NCBI RefSeq assembly: GCF_900112375.1
Contig: NZ_FOLS01000008.1
Coordinates: forward strand, 1 to 64,000
Direction of reading: 5' to 3'
Source of the DNA: Pseudomonas citronellolis
GTDB taxonomy: Bacteria; Pseudomonadota; Gammaproteobacteria; Pseudomonadales; Pseudomonadaceae
Length of the DNA: 64,000 nucleotides
The notes under the pieces: model-generated
Told to the model about the DNA's origin: nothing
Databases searched by the model: none
The model's input: the letters and a program-made list of their open reading frames with translations, nothing else
Shown: one piece after another, positions 7,542-17,591 of the stretch
Layout of the letters: each line of letters opens with the position of its first letter
How positions within the stretch are numbered: the first letter of the stretch is position 1
Position numbers and translations under genes: made by a program

Positions 7542-8285
7542 ATGCCAAGCAATGATTCCAGGTCCCCCCTTGCGGTGATCACCGGCGCCGGTTCCGGCAT
7601 CGGCCTGGCCGTGGCCCGGCGGCTGCTGCGCGAGGGCACCCGGGTAGTGGCCATGGCCCGGCGCGAGGTGCCGCCGGCCGAACTCGACGAGGCCGGCGGC
7701 CACTTGTGCTGGTTGAGCGGCGACGTCACCCGCGCCGAGGACCTCCAGTGCCTGGCGGACCTGGCCCGGGAACTGGGGCCGGTGGACTACCTGCTGCCCA
7801 ATGCCGGCATCGCGCAACTGGCCGACGGCCTGGACCAGGCGGCGTTCCAGCGGCAATGGGCGGTCAACGGCGCCGGCGCGCTGAACACCCTGGCCGCCCT
7901 GCGCGGGCAGATGGCGCGGCCGTCTTCGGTGGTGTTCATCGGCACCTTCCTGTCTCAGGTGAGCTTTCCGGGGCTGGCCGCCTACATCGCCTCGAAGTCC
8001 GCGCTCAAGGCCCAGGCGCGCACCCTGGCGGTGGAGCTGGCGGGCGAGGGCATCCGCGTCAACGTCGTATCGCCCGGGCCCACGGCGACGCCGATCTGGG
8101 GCACCCTGGGGCTGGACGACGAGGCCCTGGGCAAGGTCGCCGCCAGCGTCAACGGGCGCCTGCTGGACGGCCGCTTCCTGGAGGCGGAGGCGGTCGCCGA
8201 TGCGATCCTCTTCATGCTCTCGGACCAGGCCCGCGGCATCCACGGCCAGGACCTGGTCGTCGACAACGGCTACACCCTGCGCTGA
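7542..8285 (+). CDS. short-chain dehydrogenase/reductase (SDR)
   Basis: A 247-residue classical SDR. The nucleotide-binding TGAGSGIG lies near residues 14-21, NAG (LLPNAGIA) near residue 85, and the catalytic YxxxK (YIASK) near residue 150. The C-terminus RGIHGQDLVVDNGYTL is typical of SDRs using NAD(P)H. The ATG at 7542 was chosen because AGGAG at 7530-7534 is correctly spaced; upstream in-frame starts lack this. The substrate is not predictable. The following methyltransferase gene is on the same strand after about 100 bp and might be cotranscribed. Confidence 0.88.
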   Translation: MPSNDSRSPLAVITGAGSGIGLAVARRLLREGTRVVAMARREVPPAELDEAGGHLCWLSGDVTRAEDLQCLADLARELGPVDYLLPNAGIAQLADGLDQAAFQRQWAVNGAGALNTLAALRGQMARPSSVVFIGTFLSQVSFPGLAAYIASKSALKAQARTLAVELAGEGIRVNVVSPGPTATPIWGTLGLDDEALGKVAASVNGRLLDGRFLEAEAVADAILFMLSDQARGIHGQDLVVDNGYTLR

Positions 8286-8388
8286 AACCCGCCTGCGCCG
8301 CCCCGCGCGGCGCAGGTCGCAGGCTTGTGCCAAGCGCGCCGCTCTGCTTGCATGTCCGCCCAGGACGCAATGTATCCAGGAGCACGCC

Positions 8389-9126
8389 ATGGCGCAGAAC
8401 ATCTACGACAACCCCGACTTCTTCGCCGGCTACACCCAACTGCCGCGCCAGGTGCACGGCCTGGACGGCGCGCCGGAGTGGCCGCGGCTGCGCGCCATGC
8501 TGCCGGCGCTGGCCGGGGCTCGGGTGCTGGACCTGGGTTGCGGCTTCGGCTGGGCCGCGCGCTGGATGCGCGAGCAGGGCGCGGCCACGGTGCTGGGCAT
8601 CGACCTGTCGGAGAAGATGATCGAACGGGCCCGCGCCGATACGCCGGACGCGGCCATCGAATACCGCCGGGCCGACCTGGAGACCCTGGAGCTGCCGGCG
8701 GCCGCCTTCGAGCTGGCCTACAGCTCGCTGACCTTCCACTACCTGCGCGATTTCCCGCGCCTGGTGCGCATGCTCCAGCGTGCCCTGGTGCCGGGCGGCT
8801 CGCTGGTATTCAGCATCGAGCACCCGATCTACATGGCCGCCGCGCACCCCGGCTGGCTGGCGGACCAGGATGGCCGCAAGACCTGGCCGGTGAACCGCTA
8901 CGCGCTGGAGGGCGAGCGCCGCACCGACTGGTTCGCCAAGGGCGTGCTGAAGTACCACCGCACCCTGGCCACCACCCTCAACACGCTGATCGGCAACGGC
9001 TTCGCCATTCGCGAAATGCACGAGTTCGCCCCCGACGCGGAGCAACTGGCGGCATGGCCGGCGCTGGCCGAGGAGCTGGAGCGGCCGATGCTGCTGTTGG
9101 TGGGCGCCCGCCGCCTGGAGGGTTAG
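8389..9126 (+). CDS. class I SAM-dependent methyltransferase
   Basis: A 245-residue Rossmann-fold methyltransferase. Motif I is VLDLGCGFGWAARW (about residues 45-58), followed by GIDLSEKMIERA and the acidic loop YRRADLETLELP; FHYLRDFPRLVRMLQRALVPGGSLVFSIEHP marks motifs III-IV. It resembles the UbiE/small-molecule methyltransferase group. The ATG follows AGGAG by 7 nt. The acceptor substrate is unknown. Confidence 0.88.
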   Translation: MAQNIYDNPDFFAGYTQLPRQVHGLDGAPEWPRLRAMLPALAGARVLDLGCGFGWAARWMREQGAATVLGIDLSEKMIERARADTPDAAIEYRRADLETLELPAAAFELAYSSLTFHYLRDFPRLVRMLQRALVPGGSLVFSIEHPIYMAAAHPGWLADQDGRKTWPVNRYALEGERRTDWFAKGVLKYHRTLATTLNTLIGNGFAIREMHEFAPDAEQLAAWPALAEELERPMLLLVGARRLEG

Positions 9127-9132
9127 CGTCGC

Positions 9133-9531
9133 TCAGGGCTCCTGCGGCCAGTGCCCGTCGATCTCGTACCAGCTCGCCCTGGACGCGGTGTAGATGTGCT
9201 TCTGGCTGGCGCAGTGGAAGTCGCTGTCCAGGGTGCCCAGGGCCACCGCGATCCAGTCCGGGTAGTCGCCCTGGCTGTCCGACCAGAACAGCGTGGCGCC
9301 GCACTGGCCGCAGAACTGGCGGCTGACCGAGGGCGAGGAGTGGAAGGTCTTCAGCAGCTCGGCGCCCTGCAGGCTCAGGGCGCTGCGCGGCACGCTGCCG
9401 TAGGTGGCGAAGGCGGCGCCATGGCCCTTGCGGCACTGGCTGCAATGGCAGTGCGAGACCGCCTTGGGCGGCGTCGACAGCTGGTAGCGGATATGGCCGC
9501 AGAGGCAGCTGCCGTGGAAGGTTTCGCTCAT
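9133..9531 (-). CDS. GFA (glutathione-dependent formaldehyde-activating)/CENP-V family protein
   Basis: A 132-residue zinc protein with the family's cysteine pattern: GSCLCGHIRY at the N-terminus, CHCSQCRKGHG, and FCGQCGATLFW. Members adopt the GFA fold, and a few form S-hydroxymethylglutathione from formaldehyde; most have no established reaction. The start at MSETFHGS (9531) gives the normal family N-terminus; 20 extra upstream residues are proline-rich and not family-like. It converges on the methyltransferase gene. Confidence 0.87.
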   Translation of the reverse strand: MSETFHGSCLCGHIRYQLSTPPKAVSHCHCSQCRKGHGAAFATYGSVPRSALSLQGAELLKTFHSSPSVSRQFCGQCGATLFWSDSQGDYPDWIAVALGTLDSDFHCASQKHIYTASRASWYEIDGHWPQEP

Positions 9532-9616
9532 GTTCACGCGTCCCGGGGGTGGAAGAAGACCCGGCGCGCCAGCGGTCGGGGACGGCATCATAGCCTGGCC
9601 GCCCCCGGCGTGCCCG

Positions 9617-9838
9617 CTAGGCGCTCTCCGCCGGCTCCTTCAGCGCCTCCTGCACCAGCGGGTGCAGGTCGGCCTCCGGGTGCTGCGCCAGCCAGGCCGC
9701 CAGGTCGCGGCGCATGGACGGCGTCCAGAAGCTCTGCAGGTGCTGGCGCACGCCACGCACGGCCAGTTCGCGGTCGGCTTCGCTGGCGAAGTACTGGCCG
9801 ATCTGGTTGGCCATCTTGACCAGGTTGTCGATGCTCAT
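9617..9838 (-). CDS. fdsD: formate dehydrogenase delta subunit
   Basis: The 73-residue protein begins MSIDNLVKMANQIGQYF and contains WTPSMRRDL, the signature of the FdsD family, a small assembly or stabilising partner of cytoplasmic NAD-linked molybdenum formate dehydrogenases. Its ATG overlaps the fdsA stop (ATGA at 9835-9838), making it the last gene of fdsGBAD. It is short and contains no metal-binding cysteine. Confidence 0.92.
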   Translation of the reverse strand: MSIDNLVKMANQIGQYFASEADRELAVRGVRQHLQSFWTPSMRRDLAAWLAQHPEADLHPLVQEALKEPAESA

Positions 9839-12714
9839 CGGCGCACCTCGGCTTTCTCGGCGTGGCGGCGTTCCTTCAGCAGGCGGCGCTGTTCGTCGCT
9901 GAACGCCTGGTAGCGCTTCTGCCATTCCGAGGGCTGGAAGACGCGCACCACTTCCACCGCGGTGACCTTGTATTCCGGGCAGTTGGTGGCCCAGTCGGAG
10001 TTGTCGGTGGTGATCACGTTGGCGCCGGACTCGGGGAAGTGGAAGGTGGTGTAGACCACCCCCGGCGCCACCCGCTCGCTGACCTTGGCGCGCAGCACCG
10101 TCTGCCCGGCGCGGCTGCCCACGCCGACCCAGTCGCCGTCGGCGATGCCGCGGCTCTCGGCGTCGCTGGGGTGGATCTCCAGGCGGTCCTCGGGGTGCCA
10201 GGCGACGTTGCCGGTGCGCCGCGTCTGGGCGCCGACGTTGTACTGGCTGAGGATGCGCCCGGTGGTCAGCAGCAGCGGGTAGCGGTTGTTGACCTTCTCG
10301 TCGGTGGGCACGTAGCCGGTGAGCATGAAGCGCCCCTTGCCGCGCACGAACTGGTCGATGTGCATGGTCGGGGTGCCGTCGGGCGCGGCGTCGTTGCACG
10401 GCCACTGCAGGCTGCCGTGGCGGTCCAGCTCGGCGTAGCTGACGCGGGCGAAGGTGGGCGTCAGGCGGGCGATCTCGTCCATGATCTCGGACGGGTGCCG
10501 GTAGTGCATCGGGTAGCCCAGGGCGTTGGACAGCGCCATGGTCGCTTCCCAGTCGGCCTTGCCGCCCAGCGGCTCCATCACCTTGCGCACCCGCGAGATG
10601 CGCCGCTCGGCGTTGGTGAAGGTACCGTCCTTTTCGAGGAAGGAGCTGCCCGGCAGGAACACGTGGGCGAACTTGGCCGTCTCGTTGAGGAAGATGTCCT
10701 GCACCACCACGCATTCCATGGCCGACAGGGCAGCGGTGACGTGCTGGGTGTTGGGGTCGCTCTGGGCGATGTCCTCGCCCTGGCAGTACAGCGCCTTGAA
10801 GCTGCCGTCCAGGGCCGCCTCGAACATGTTGGGAATGCGCAGGCCCGGCTCGGGCAGCAGGCTCACGCCCCAGGCCTGCTCGAACTGGCTGCGCACGTCG
10901 GCGTTGGAGATGTGCCGGTAGCCGGGCAGCTCGTGGGGGAAGGAGCCCATGTCGCAGGAGCCCTGGACGTTGTTCTGCCCACGCAGCGGGTTCACCCCCA
11001 CGCCCTCGCGGCCGACGTTGCCGGTGGCCATGGCGAGGTTGGCGATGCCCATCACCGCGGTGCTGCCCTGGCTGTGCTCGGTGACGCCCAGGCCGTAGTA
11101 GATGGCCGCGTTGCCGCCGGTGGCGTAGAGCCGCGCGGCGGCGCGGATCAGTTCGGCGGGCACGCCGCACACCGGGCCGAGCACTTCGGGGGCGTTCTGC
11201 GGCTGGCTGACGAAGTCGCGCCAGTGGGCGAAGTCGGCCGCCTCGCAGCGCTGCTCGACGAAGCGCTGGTTCACCAGGCCCTCGGTGACGATGACGTGGG
11301 CCAGGGCGTTGAGCATGGCCACGTTGGTGCCCGGGCGCAGCTGCAGGTGCAGCTCGGCGCGGGCGTGGGGCGAATCCACCAGGTCGATGCGCCGTGGGTC
11401 GATGACGATCAGCCGCGCGCCCTGGCGCAGGCGGCGCTTGAGCTGGGAACCGAACACCGGGTGGGCGTCGGTGGGGTTGGCGCCCATCACCAGGATGACG
11501 TCGGCCTGCATCACCGAGTCGAAGCTCTGGGTGCCGGCGGACTCGCCCAGGGTCTGCTTCAGGCCGTAGCCGGTGGGCGAGTGGCAGACGCGGGCGCAGG
11601 TGTCGACGTTGTTGTTGCCGAAGGCGGCGCGCACCAGCTTCTGCACCAGGTAGGTCTCTTCGTTGGTGCAGCGGCTGGAGGTGATGCCGCCGATGGAGTC
11701 GCGCCCGTACTTGAGCTGGATGCGGCGCAGTTCGCCGGCCGCGTGGTTCAGCGCCTCTTCCCAGCTGACTTCCTGCCAGGGGTCGCTGATGCGCTGGCGG
11801 ATCATCGGCTTGGTGATGCGCTCGGGGTGGGTGGCGTAGCCCCAGGCGAAGCGGCCCTTGACGCAGGCGTGGCCGTGGTTGGCCTGGCCGTTGCGGTCCG
11901 GGACCATGCGCACCAGTTGCTCGCCCTTGAGTTCGGCGCGGAACGAGCAGCCCACGCCGCAGTAGGCGCAGGTGGTGACGACGCTGCGCTCCGGCTGGCC
12001 CAGCTGCACCACGCTCTTCTCCATCAGCGTGGCGGTCGGGCAGGCCTGCACGCAGGCGCCGCAGGACACGCACTCGGAGTCGAGGAAGTCGTCGCCGCCG
12101 GCCGCCGCCACCCGCGAGTCGAAGCCGCGGCCGTCGATGGTCAGGGCGAAGGTGCCCTGGATTTCCTCGCAGGCGCGCACGCAGCGGTTGCAGACGATGC
12201 ACTTGCTCGGGTCGTAGTCGAAGTAGGGGTTGGAGACGTCCTTGGCCTCGCTCAGGTGGTTGGCCCCGGCATAGCCGTAGCGCACCTCGCGCAGGCCCAC
12301 CTGGCCGGCCACGGTCTGCAGCTCGCAGTTGCCGTTGGCCGGGCAGGTCAGGCAGTCCAGCGGGTGGTCGGAGATGTACAGCTCCATGACGTTGCGCCGC
12401 AGCGTCGCCAGCTTCGGCGTCTGCGTGCGCACCACCATGCCCTCGGCCACCGGCGTGGTGCAGGAGGCGGGGTAGCCGCGCATGCCGTCGATTTCCACCA
12501 GGCACATGCGGCAGGAGCCGAAGGCTTCCAGGCTGTCGGTGGCGCAGAGCTTGGGAATGCTGGTGCCCAGCAGCGCGGCGGCGCGCATCACCGAGGTGCC
12601 GGCGGGCACGCTGATCTCGCGGCCGTCGATGCTCAGGCTGACCTGCGCCTCGCTGTCGCGGGGCGGGGTGCCGAGGTCGACGATGTCGGTGGAGGGATCG
12701 AAGAGGTTGATCAC
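9835..12714 (-). CDS. fdsA: NAD-dependent formate dehydrogenase alpha subunit (molybdopterin)
   Basis: This 959-residue catalytic subunit oxidises formate to CO2. Starting from the N-terminus it has a 2Fe-2S domain (C57, C68, C71, C85), the CLTCPANGNC iron-sulfur motif (~121-130), two 4Fe-4S ferredoxin motifs (CIVCNRCVRAC and CVSCGACVQAC, ~172-225), then the molybdopterin oxidoreductase body with CAYCGVGC (~249-256). Cys377 in ARVCHSPT is the molybdenum ligand, in place of selenocysteine. The start is a GTG that overlaps the fdsB stop (GTGA, 12711-12714), giving a family-length protein. There is no twin-arginine signal, so it is cytoplasmic. The sulfur-transfer chaperone FdsC/FdhD is not encoded in the window. 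Confidence 0.95.
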   Translation of the reverse strand: MINLFDPSTDIVDLGTPPRDSEAQVSLSIDGREISVPAGTSVMRAAALLGTSIPKLCATDSLEAFGSCRMCLVEIDGMRGYPASCTTPVAEGMVVRTQTPKLATLRRNVMELYISDHPLDCLTCPANGNCELQTVAGQVGLREVRYGYAGANHLSEAKDVSNPYFDYDPSKCIVCNRCVRACEEIQGTFALTIDGRGFDSRVAAAGGDDFLDSECVSCGACVQACPTATLMEKSVVQLGQPERSVVTTCAYCGVGCSFRAELKGEQLVRMVPDRNGQANHGHACVKGRFAWGYATHPERITKPMIRQRISDPWQEVSWEEALNHAAGELRRIQLKYGRDSIGGITSSRCTNEETYLVQKLVRAAFGNNNVDTCARVCHSPTGYGLKQTLGESAGTQSFDSVMQADVILVMGANPTDAHPVFGSQLKRRLRQGARLIVIDPRRIDLVDSPHARAELHLQLRPGTNVAMLNALAHVIVTEGLVNQRFVEQRCEAADFAHWRDFVSQPQNAPEVLGPVCGVPAELIRAAARLYATGGNAAIYYGLGVTEHSQGSTAVMGIANLAMATGNVGREGVGVNPLRGQNNVQGSCDMGSFPHELPGYRHISNADVRSQFEQAWGVSLLPEPGLRIPNMFEAALDGSFKALYCQGEDIAQSDPNTQHVTAALSAMECVVVQDIFLNETAKFAHVFLPGSSFLEKDGTFTNAERRISRVRKVMEPLGGKADWEATMALSNALGYPMHYRHPSEIMDEIARLTPTFARVSYAELDRHGSLQWPCNDAAPDGTPTMHIDQFVRGKGRFMLTGYVPTDEKVNNRYPLLLTTGRILSQYNVGAQTRRTGNVAWHPEDRLEIHPSDAESRGIADGDWVGVGSRAGQTVLRAKVSERVAPGVVYTTFHFPESGANVITTDNSDWATNCPEYKVTAVEVVRVFQPSEWQKRYQAFSDEQRRLLKERRHAEKAEVRR

Positions 12715-14273
12715 TGGTCGGCCTCCGTGTGCGCCAGACCGAAGTCGGCGGGGAAGTGCTTGAGGGCGCTGGTCACCGGGTAGGAAGTCATTCCGCCCAG
12801 GGCGCAGAGCGAGCCGTATTGCATGGTGTCGCAGAGGTCCACGAGCAGCCGCGCCTGTTCCTCGCGGGCGCCGAGGTCGGTGGCGGCGATCAGCCGGTCC
12901 ACCACCTCCACGCCGCGGGTGGAGCCGAGCCGGCAGGGCGTGCACTTGCCGCAGGATTCCTCGGCGCAGAACTGCAGGGCGAAGCGGGCCATGCGCGCCA
13001 TGTCCAGGCTGTCGTCGGCCACCACCACGCCGCCGTGGCCGAGCATGGCGCCCATGGCGGCGAAGGCCTCGTAGTCCAGCGGGGTGTCGAACTGCGCCGG
13101 CGGCACCCAGGCGCCCAGCGGGCCGCCCACCTGCGCCGCCTTCAGCGGGCGGCCGCTGGCGGTGCCGCCGCCGTAGCCTTCCACCAGCTCGCGCAGGCTC
13201 AGGCCGAAGGCGCGTTCCACCAGGCCACCGTGGCGCACATTGCCGGCCAGCTGGAAGGGCATGGTGCCCAGCGAGCGGCCCATGCCGAAGTCGCGGTAGA
13301 ACTGTGCGCCACGGGCCAGGATCACCGGTACCGAGGCCAGGGTGAGCACGTTGTGCACCAGCGTCGGCTGGCCGAACAGGCCTTGCAGGGCCGGCAGCGG
13401 CGGCTTGGCGCGGACCACGCCGCGCTTGCCCTCAAGTGAGTCGAGCAGGGCGGTTTCCTCGCCGCAGATGTAGGCGCCGGCGCCCACCCGCACCTGCAGG
13501 TCGAAGGCGCGGCCGCTGCCCAGCACGTCGGCGCCCAGGTAGCCGGCCTCGCGGGCGATGGCCAGGGCCTGCTCCAGGGTGTCGATGGCGTCCGGGTATT
13601 CCGAACGCACGTAGATGTAGCCCAGGCTGGCGCCCACGGCGAGGCCGGCGATGGCCATGCCCTCGACCAGCAGGAAGGGGTCGCCCTCCATCAGCATGCG
13701 GTCGGCGAAGGTGCCGGAGTCGCCTTCGTCGGCGTTGCACACCACGTATTTCGGCGTGGCCGGGGCCTCGCGCACGGTGCGCCACTTGATGCCGGCGGGG
13801 AAGGCTGCGCCGCCGCGGCCGCGCAGGCCGGAGTCGAGCACCGCGGCGACCACCTCGGCGCCGTCCAGGGCGATGGCTTGCTGCAGGCCGGCGAAGCCGC
13901 CGTGGGCGCGGTAGTCCTCCAGGGACAACGGCCGGGTGATGCCGGCGCGGGCGAACAGCAGGCGCTGCTGGCTCTTCAGGTAGGGGATGTCCTCCACTGG
14001 CCCCAGGGCCAGCGGGTGAGGGGTGGCGTCGGCGGCCAGGGCGTCGAGCAGGGCGGGCACGTCCTGCTCGCTGAGCGGGCCGAAGCCCAGGCGGCGGCCG
14101 TCGGCGTCTTCCACTTCCAGCAGCGGTTCCAGCCAGTAGAGGCCGCGGGAGCTGGTGCGGCGCAGTTCCAGCGGCAGTTGCCGGCGCTCGGCCTCGCGGG
14201 CCAGGGCGGCGGCCACTTGTTCCGCGCCCACGGCGCGGGCGACGGAGTCGCGGGGGAGGAAGAGCTTCAGCAT
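12711..14273 (-). CDS. fdsB: formate dehydrogenase beta subunit (FMN, NADH-binding)
   Basis: The 520-residue diaphorase subunit passes electrons from the iron-sulfur chain to NAD+. After an N-terminal thioredoxin-like 2Fe-2S-type region it shows the NADH/FMN motifs of the NuoF family (GLRGRGGAAFPAGIKW, CNADEGDSGTFADR, GAGAYICGEETALLDSLEGKRG). Near the C-terminus is the 4Fe-4S motif CAEESCGKCTPCRLGS. Its start at 14273 overlaps the end of fdsG by 7 bp, so translation is probably coupled. Confidence 0.95.
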   Translation of the reverse strand: MLKLFLPRDSVARAVGAEQVAAALAREAERRQLPLELRRTSSRGLYWLEPLLEVEDADGRRLGFGPLSEQDVPALLDALAADATPHPLALGPVEDIPYLKSQQRLLFARAGITRPLSLEDYRAHGGFAGLQQAIALDGAEVVAAVLDSGLRGRGGAAFPAGIKWRTVREAPATPKYVVCNADEGDSGTFADRMLMEGDPFLLVEGMAIAGLAVGASLGYIYVRSEYPDAIDTLEQALAIAREAGYLGADVLGSGRAFDLQVRVGAGAYICGEETALLDSLEGKRGVVRAKPPLPALQGLFGQPTLVHNVLTLASVPVILARGAQFYRDFGMGRSLGTMPFQLAGNVRHGGLVERAFGLSLRELVEGYGGGTASGRPLKAAQVGGPLGAWVPPAQFDTPLDYEAFAAMGAMLGHGGVVVADDSLDMARMARFALQFCAEESCGKCTPCRLGSTRGVEVVDRLIAATDLGAREEQARLLVDLCDTMQYGSLCALGGMTSYPVTSALKHFPADFGLAHTEADQ

Positions 14274-14749
14274 GCGCCATCCTCCAGGCAGCCGTTGACC
14301 AGCTCGCGCAGGCGCTCGGCGGTGAGCCGCGCGTGCAGCCGGCCGTCCAGCTCCAGGGCCGGCGAGCAGGCGCAGGCGCCCAGGCAGTACACCGGTCGCA
14401 GGCTGATGCTGCCGTCGGCGCTGGTGCCGTGGTCGTCCAGCGCCAGCTGTTCGCGCAACTGCGCGGCCAGGCGCTCGGCGCCCATGCTCTGGCAGGACTC
14501 GGCGCGGCACAGGCGCAGGGTGTGGCGCGCCGGCGGCGCGGTGCGGAAGTCGTGGTAGAAGCTGATCACCCCGCGCACCTCGGCCTGGCTGAGGTTGAGG
14601 GCATGGGCGATTTCCGCGACGGCGAGGTCGGGAACGTACCCGCAGCCGTCCTGGATGGCGTGGAGGATCGGCAGCAGGGCGCCGGGGGCGTCCTTCTCGC
14701 GTGCCAGCACGTCGTGGATCAGGGGCAGGTGAAGCGTCTCATCAGGCAT
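14267..14749 (-). CDS. fdsG: formate dehydrogenase gamma subunit (2Fe-2S, NuoE-like)
   Basis: The 160-residue protein has the NuoE/FdsG layout: an N-terminal helical region (REKDAPGALLPILHAIQDGCGYVP) and a thioredoxin-fold 2Fe-2S domain whose ligands are C-x4-C (LCRAESCQ) and C-x3-C (YCLGACA). It is first in the fdsGBAD operon. The ATG at 14749 gives the usual N-terminus. No fdsR regulator is adjacent. Confidence 0.94.
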   Translation of the reverse strand: MPDETLHLPLIHDVLAREKDAPGALLPILHAIQDGCGYVPDLAVAEIAHALNLSQAEVRGVISFYHDFRTAPPARHTLRLCRAESCQSMGAERLAAQLREQLALDDHGTSADGSISLRPVYCLGACACSPALELDGRLHARLTAERLRELVNGCLEDGAC

Positions 14750-15061
14750 ACAGCGTACCTCGGCATCGCGGACCGGCCTGCCTTGGCGGCAAACCTCCGG
14801 TGTCTTCGGCTGCGGCGTACCGTCCACGTCACGGCTGCGTGGTTCACCCGGTCGCCATCCCTGCCGCCGGCCGGGTGTCTTGACGCACCGGTCCGGGGGC
14901 ATCCTGCAAGCTTGCCATCCTGCTCGCCCGGGGTTTGCACCCAAGCGACCCGGCGCATCCTGAAACCGACCTGCGCCCTGGCCCGGCGTCTTCCCTATTA
15001 GCGGGTTTAGCTGCTGCGCCGGCGCGGCGCCAGGGGTTGCCGATCGGCGGAAGCGCCGGGG
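14750..15061. promoter_or_regulatory. upstream region of fds with three CATCCTG direct repeats
   Basis: This is the fds side of the gap between divergent fdsG and the monooxygenase gene at 15269. CATCCTG occurs at 14900-14906, 14916-14922 and 14956-14962; on the fds coding strand this is CAGGATG. The spacings of 16 and 40 bp put the outer two near the same helical face. I infer possible operators for the fds promoter. No clear -10/-35 for fds was identified. Confidence 0.35.
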
Positions 15062-15084
15062 CAACAGCGAATCAACAGTTGTTG
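15062..15084. promoter_or_regulatory. inverted-repeat activator site (UAS) of the monooxygenase-activator operon
   Basis: CAACAG (15062-15067), 11 bp, TTGTTG (15079-15084). The same CAACAG-N11-NTGTTN arrangement recurs at 37354-37376 and 43190-43212, each time upstream of a sigma-54-type promoter. It overlaps a second dyad GTTGTT-N8-AACAAC (15078-15097). It is a candidate binding site for the SfnR-like activator encoded downstream. Confidence 0.65.
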
Positions 15085-15139
15085 CTCAGATAACAACAAG
15101 CCGCCCGCTTCAGGCCGCGCAAACCGGCCCGGCGGCCGC

Positions 15140-15155
15140 TGGAATGGTTATTGCT
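15140..15155 (+). promoter_or_regulatory. sigma-54 promoter of the monooxygenase-activator operon
   Basis: TGGAATGGTTATTGCT has GG (-24) and GC (-12) separated by exactly 10 bp, with a consensus TTGCT. The predicted start is near 15166, leaving a leader of about 100 nt before the GTG at 15269. The UAS centre lies 67 bp upstream of the -24 element. Confidence 0.75.
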
Positions 15156-15268
15156 CGGCCTTGCGTGCAGTTCAATTTCGCCGGCCGGGCCCATGGCGGC
15201 CGCGGCCGAAGGTTCATTGCCGGGGCGGCGCCCGCCTGAAGGCCGCCCCGACCGACGAGGGATCCCGT

Positions 15269-16456
15269 GTGAGCGCCAACCAGCAAAGCCGCATCCTCAA
15301 CCCTTTGCAGATCGCCCGCCAGCTGGCCGCCGGTTTTGCCGAGAACGCCGCCGAACGCGACGAGCGCGGCGGCACGCCCAAGGCCGAGCGCGACGCCATC
15401 CGTCACAGCGGCCTGCTGGCCCTGAGCATTCCCGGCGCCTTCGGCGGCCATGGCGCGGACTGGTCGCTGACCCTGGAGGTGGTCCGCGAGTTCGCCCGGG
15501 CCGACAGTTCGGTGGCCCACGTGTTCGGCTTCCACCACCTGATGCTGGCCACCGTGCGCCTGTTCTCGCGCCCGGAGCAGTGGCAGCCGTGGTTCGAGCT
15601 GACCGCGCGCAAGAACTGGTTCTGGGGCAATGCCCTGAACCCGCTGGACACCCGCACCCAGGTGAAGTGGTTCGACGGCTGGTGCGAGTTCTCCGGCAAG
15701 AAGAGCTTCTGTTCCGGCGCCAACGACTCGGAGATGCTGATCGCCTCGGCGGTGGACGAAAGCGCCGGCGGCAAGCTGCTGATCGCCGCGCTGCCCAGCG
15801 GCCGCAGCGGCATCGGCGTGCACGACGACTGGGACAACATGGGCCAGCGGCAGACCGACAGCGGCAGCGTGACCTTCGAGCGGGTGCGCGTGGAGCGCTC
15901 CGAGCTGCTGCTCGACCCGGGCCCGCTGAGCACGCCCTTCGCCTGCCTGCGCCCGCTGCTGGCGCAGCTGATCTTCGCCCACATGTTCCTCGGCATCGCC
16001 GAAGGCGCCTTCGAGGAGTTCCGCGGCTACACCCTCAAGGAGGCGCGGCCCTGGTTCCGTTCCAGCGCCGAGCGCATCAGCGAGGACCCGTACGTGCTGC
16101 GCCACTACGGCGACTTCTGGGTCGGCCTGGAGGGCGTGCGCCTGCTGGTGGAGCGCGCCGCCGCGCAGTTCGACGCGGCCTGGGGCAAGGAGCAGCGCCT
16201 GGGCGCCGAGGAGCGCGCGGAGCTGGCCGTCGCCATCGGCACCGCCAAGGTCGCCGCCACCCGCGTGGGCCTGGAACTCTGCAGCCGCCTGTTCGAAGTC
16301 ACCGGCGCCCGCGCCACCCACGCGGCGCTGCGGCTGGACCGGCACTGGCGCAACCTGCGCACCCAGAGCCTGCACGACCCCCTCGATTACCGCGTCCAGG
16401 AGCTTGGCGCCTGGGCGCTCAACCGGCAGCGACCTTCGCCCACGTTCTACTCGTAA
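15269..16456 (+). CDS. acyl-CoA-dehydrogenase-fold flavin monooxygenase (DszC/SfnB type)
   Basis: A 395-residue protein of the acyl-CoA dehydrogenase fold, in the subgroup that uses reduced flavin and oxygen on organosulfur substrates (DszC, SfnB, MsuC) rather than acyl-CoA. It has an N-terminal helical domain (GLLALSIPGAFGG), a mid beta-domain (GKKSFCSGANDSEM) and the C-terminal DRHWRNLRT motif shared with the two paralogs at 23290 and 30880. The GTG start at 15269 is preferred because GAGGGA lies 6 nt upstream and the predicted sigma-54 transcript begins near 15166. A sigma-54 activator gene follows after 8 bp, so the two are cotranscribed. A true acyl-CoA dehydrogenase is possible but less likely in this setting. 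Confidence 0.82.
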   Translation: MSANQQSRILNPLQIARQLAAGFAENAAERDERGGTPKAERDAIRHSGLLALSIPGAFGGHGADWSLTLEVVREFARADSSVAHVFGFHHLMLATVRLFSRPEQWQPWFELTARKNWFWGNALNPLDTRTQVKWFDGWCEFSGKKSFCSGANDSEMLIASAVDESAGGKLLIAALPSGRSGIGVHDDWDNMGQRQTDSGSVTFERVRVERSELLLDPGPLSTPFACLRPLLAQLIFAHMFLGIAEGAFEEFRGYTLKEARPWFRSSAERISEDPYVLRHYGDFWVGLEGVRLLVERAAAQFDAAWGKEQRLGAEERAELAVAIGTAKVAATRVGLELCSRLFEVTGARATHAALRLDRHWRNLRTQSLHDPLDYRVQELGAWALNRQRPSPTFYS

Positions 16457-16464
16457 GGAAGCCC

Positions 16465-17562
<1,098 letters not shown>

Positions 17563-17591
17563 ACTGGGCGGAAGAGGACGGGCGAGCACAG

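Noticed and set aside
9862-12783. Very long open frame (973 codons) antisense to fdsA, and similar frames opposite other genes
   Set aside because: High GC removes stop codons from antisense frames; the translation is low-complexity Val/Ala/Gly/His-rich, and the minus strand encodes a clear formate dehydrogenase subunit.
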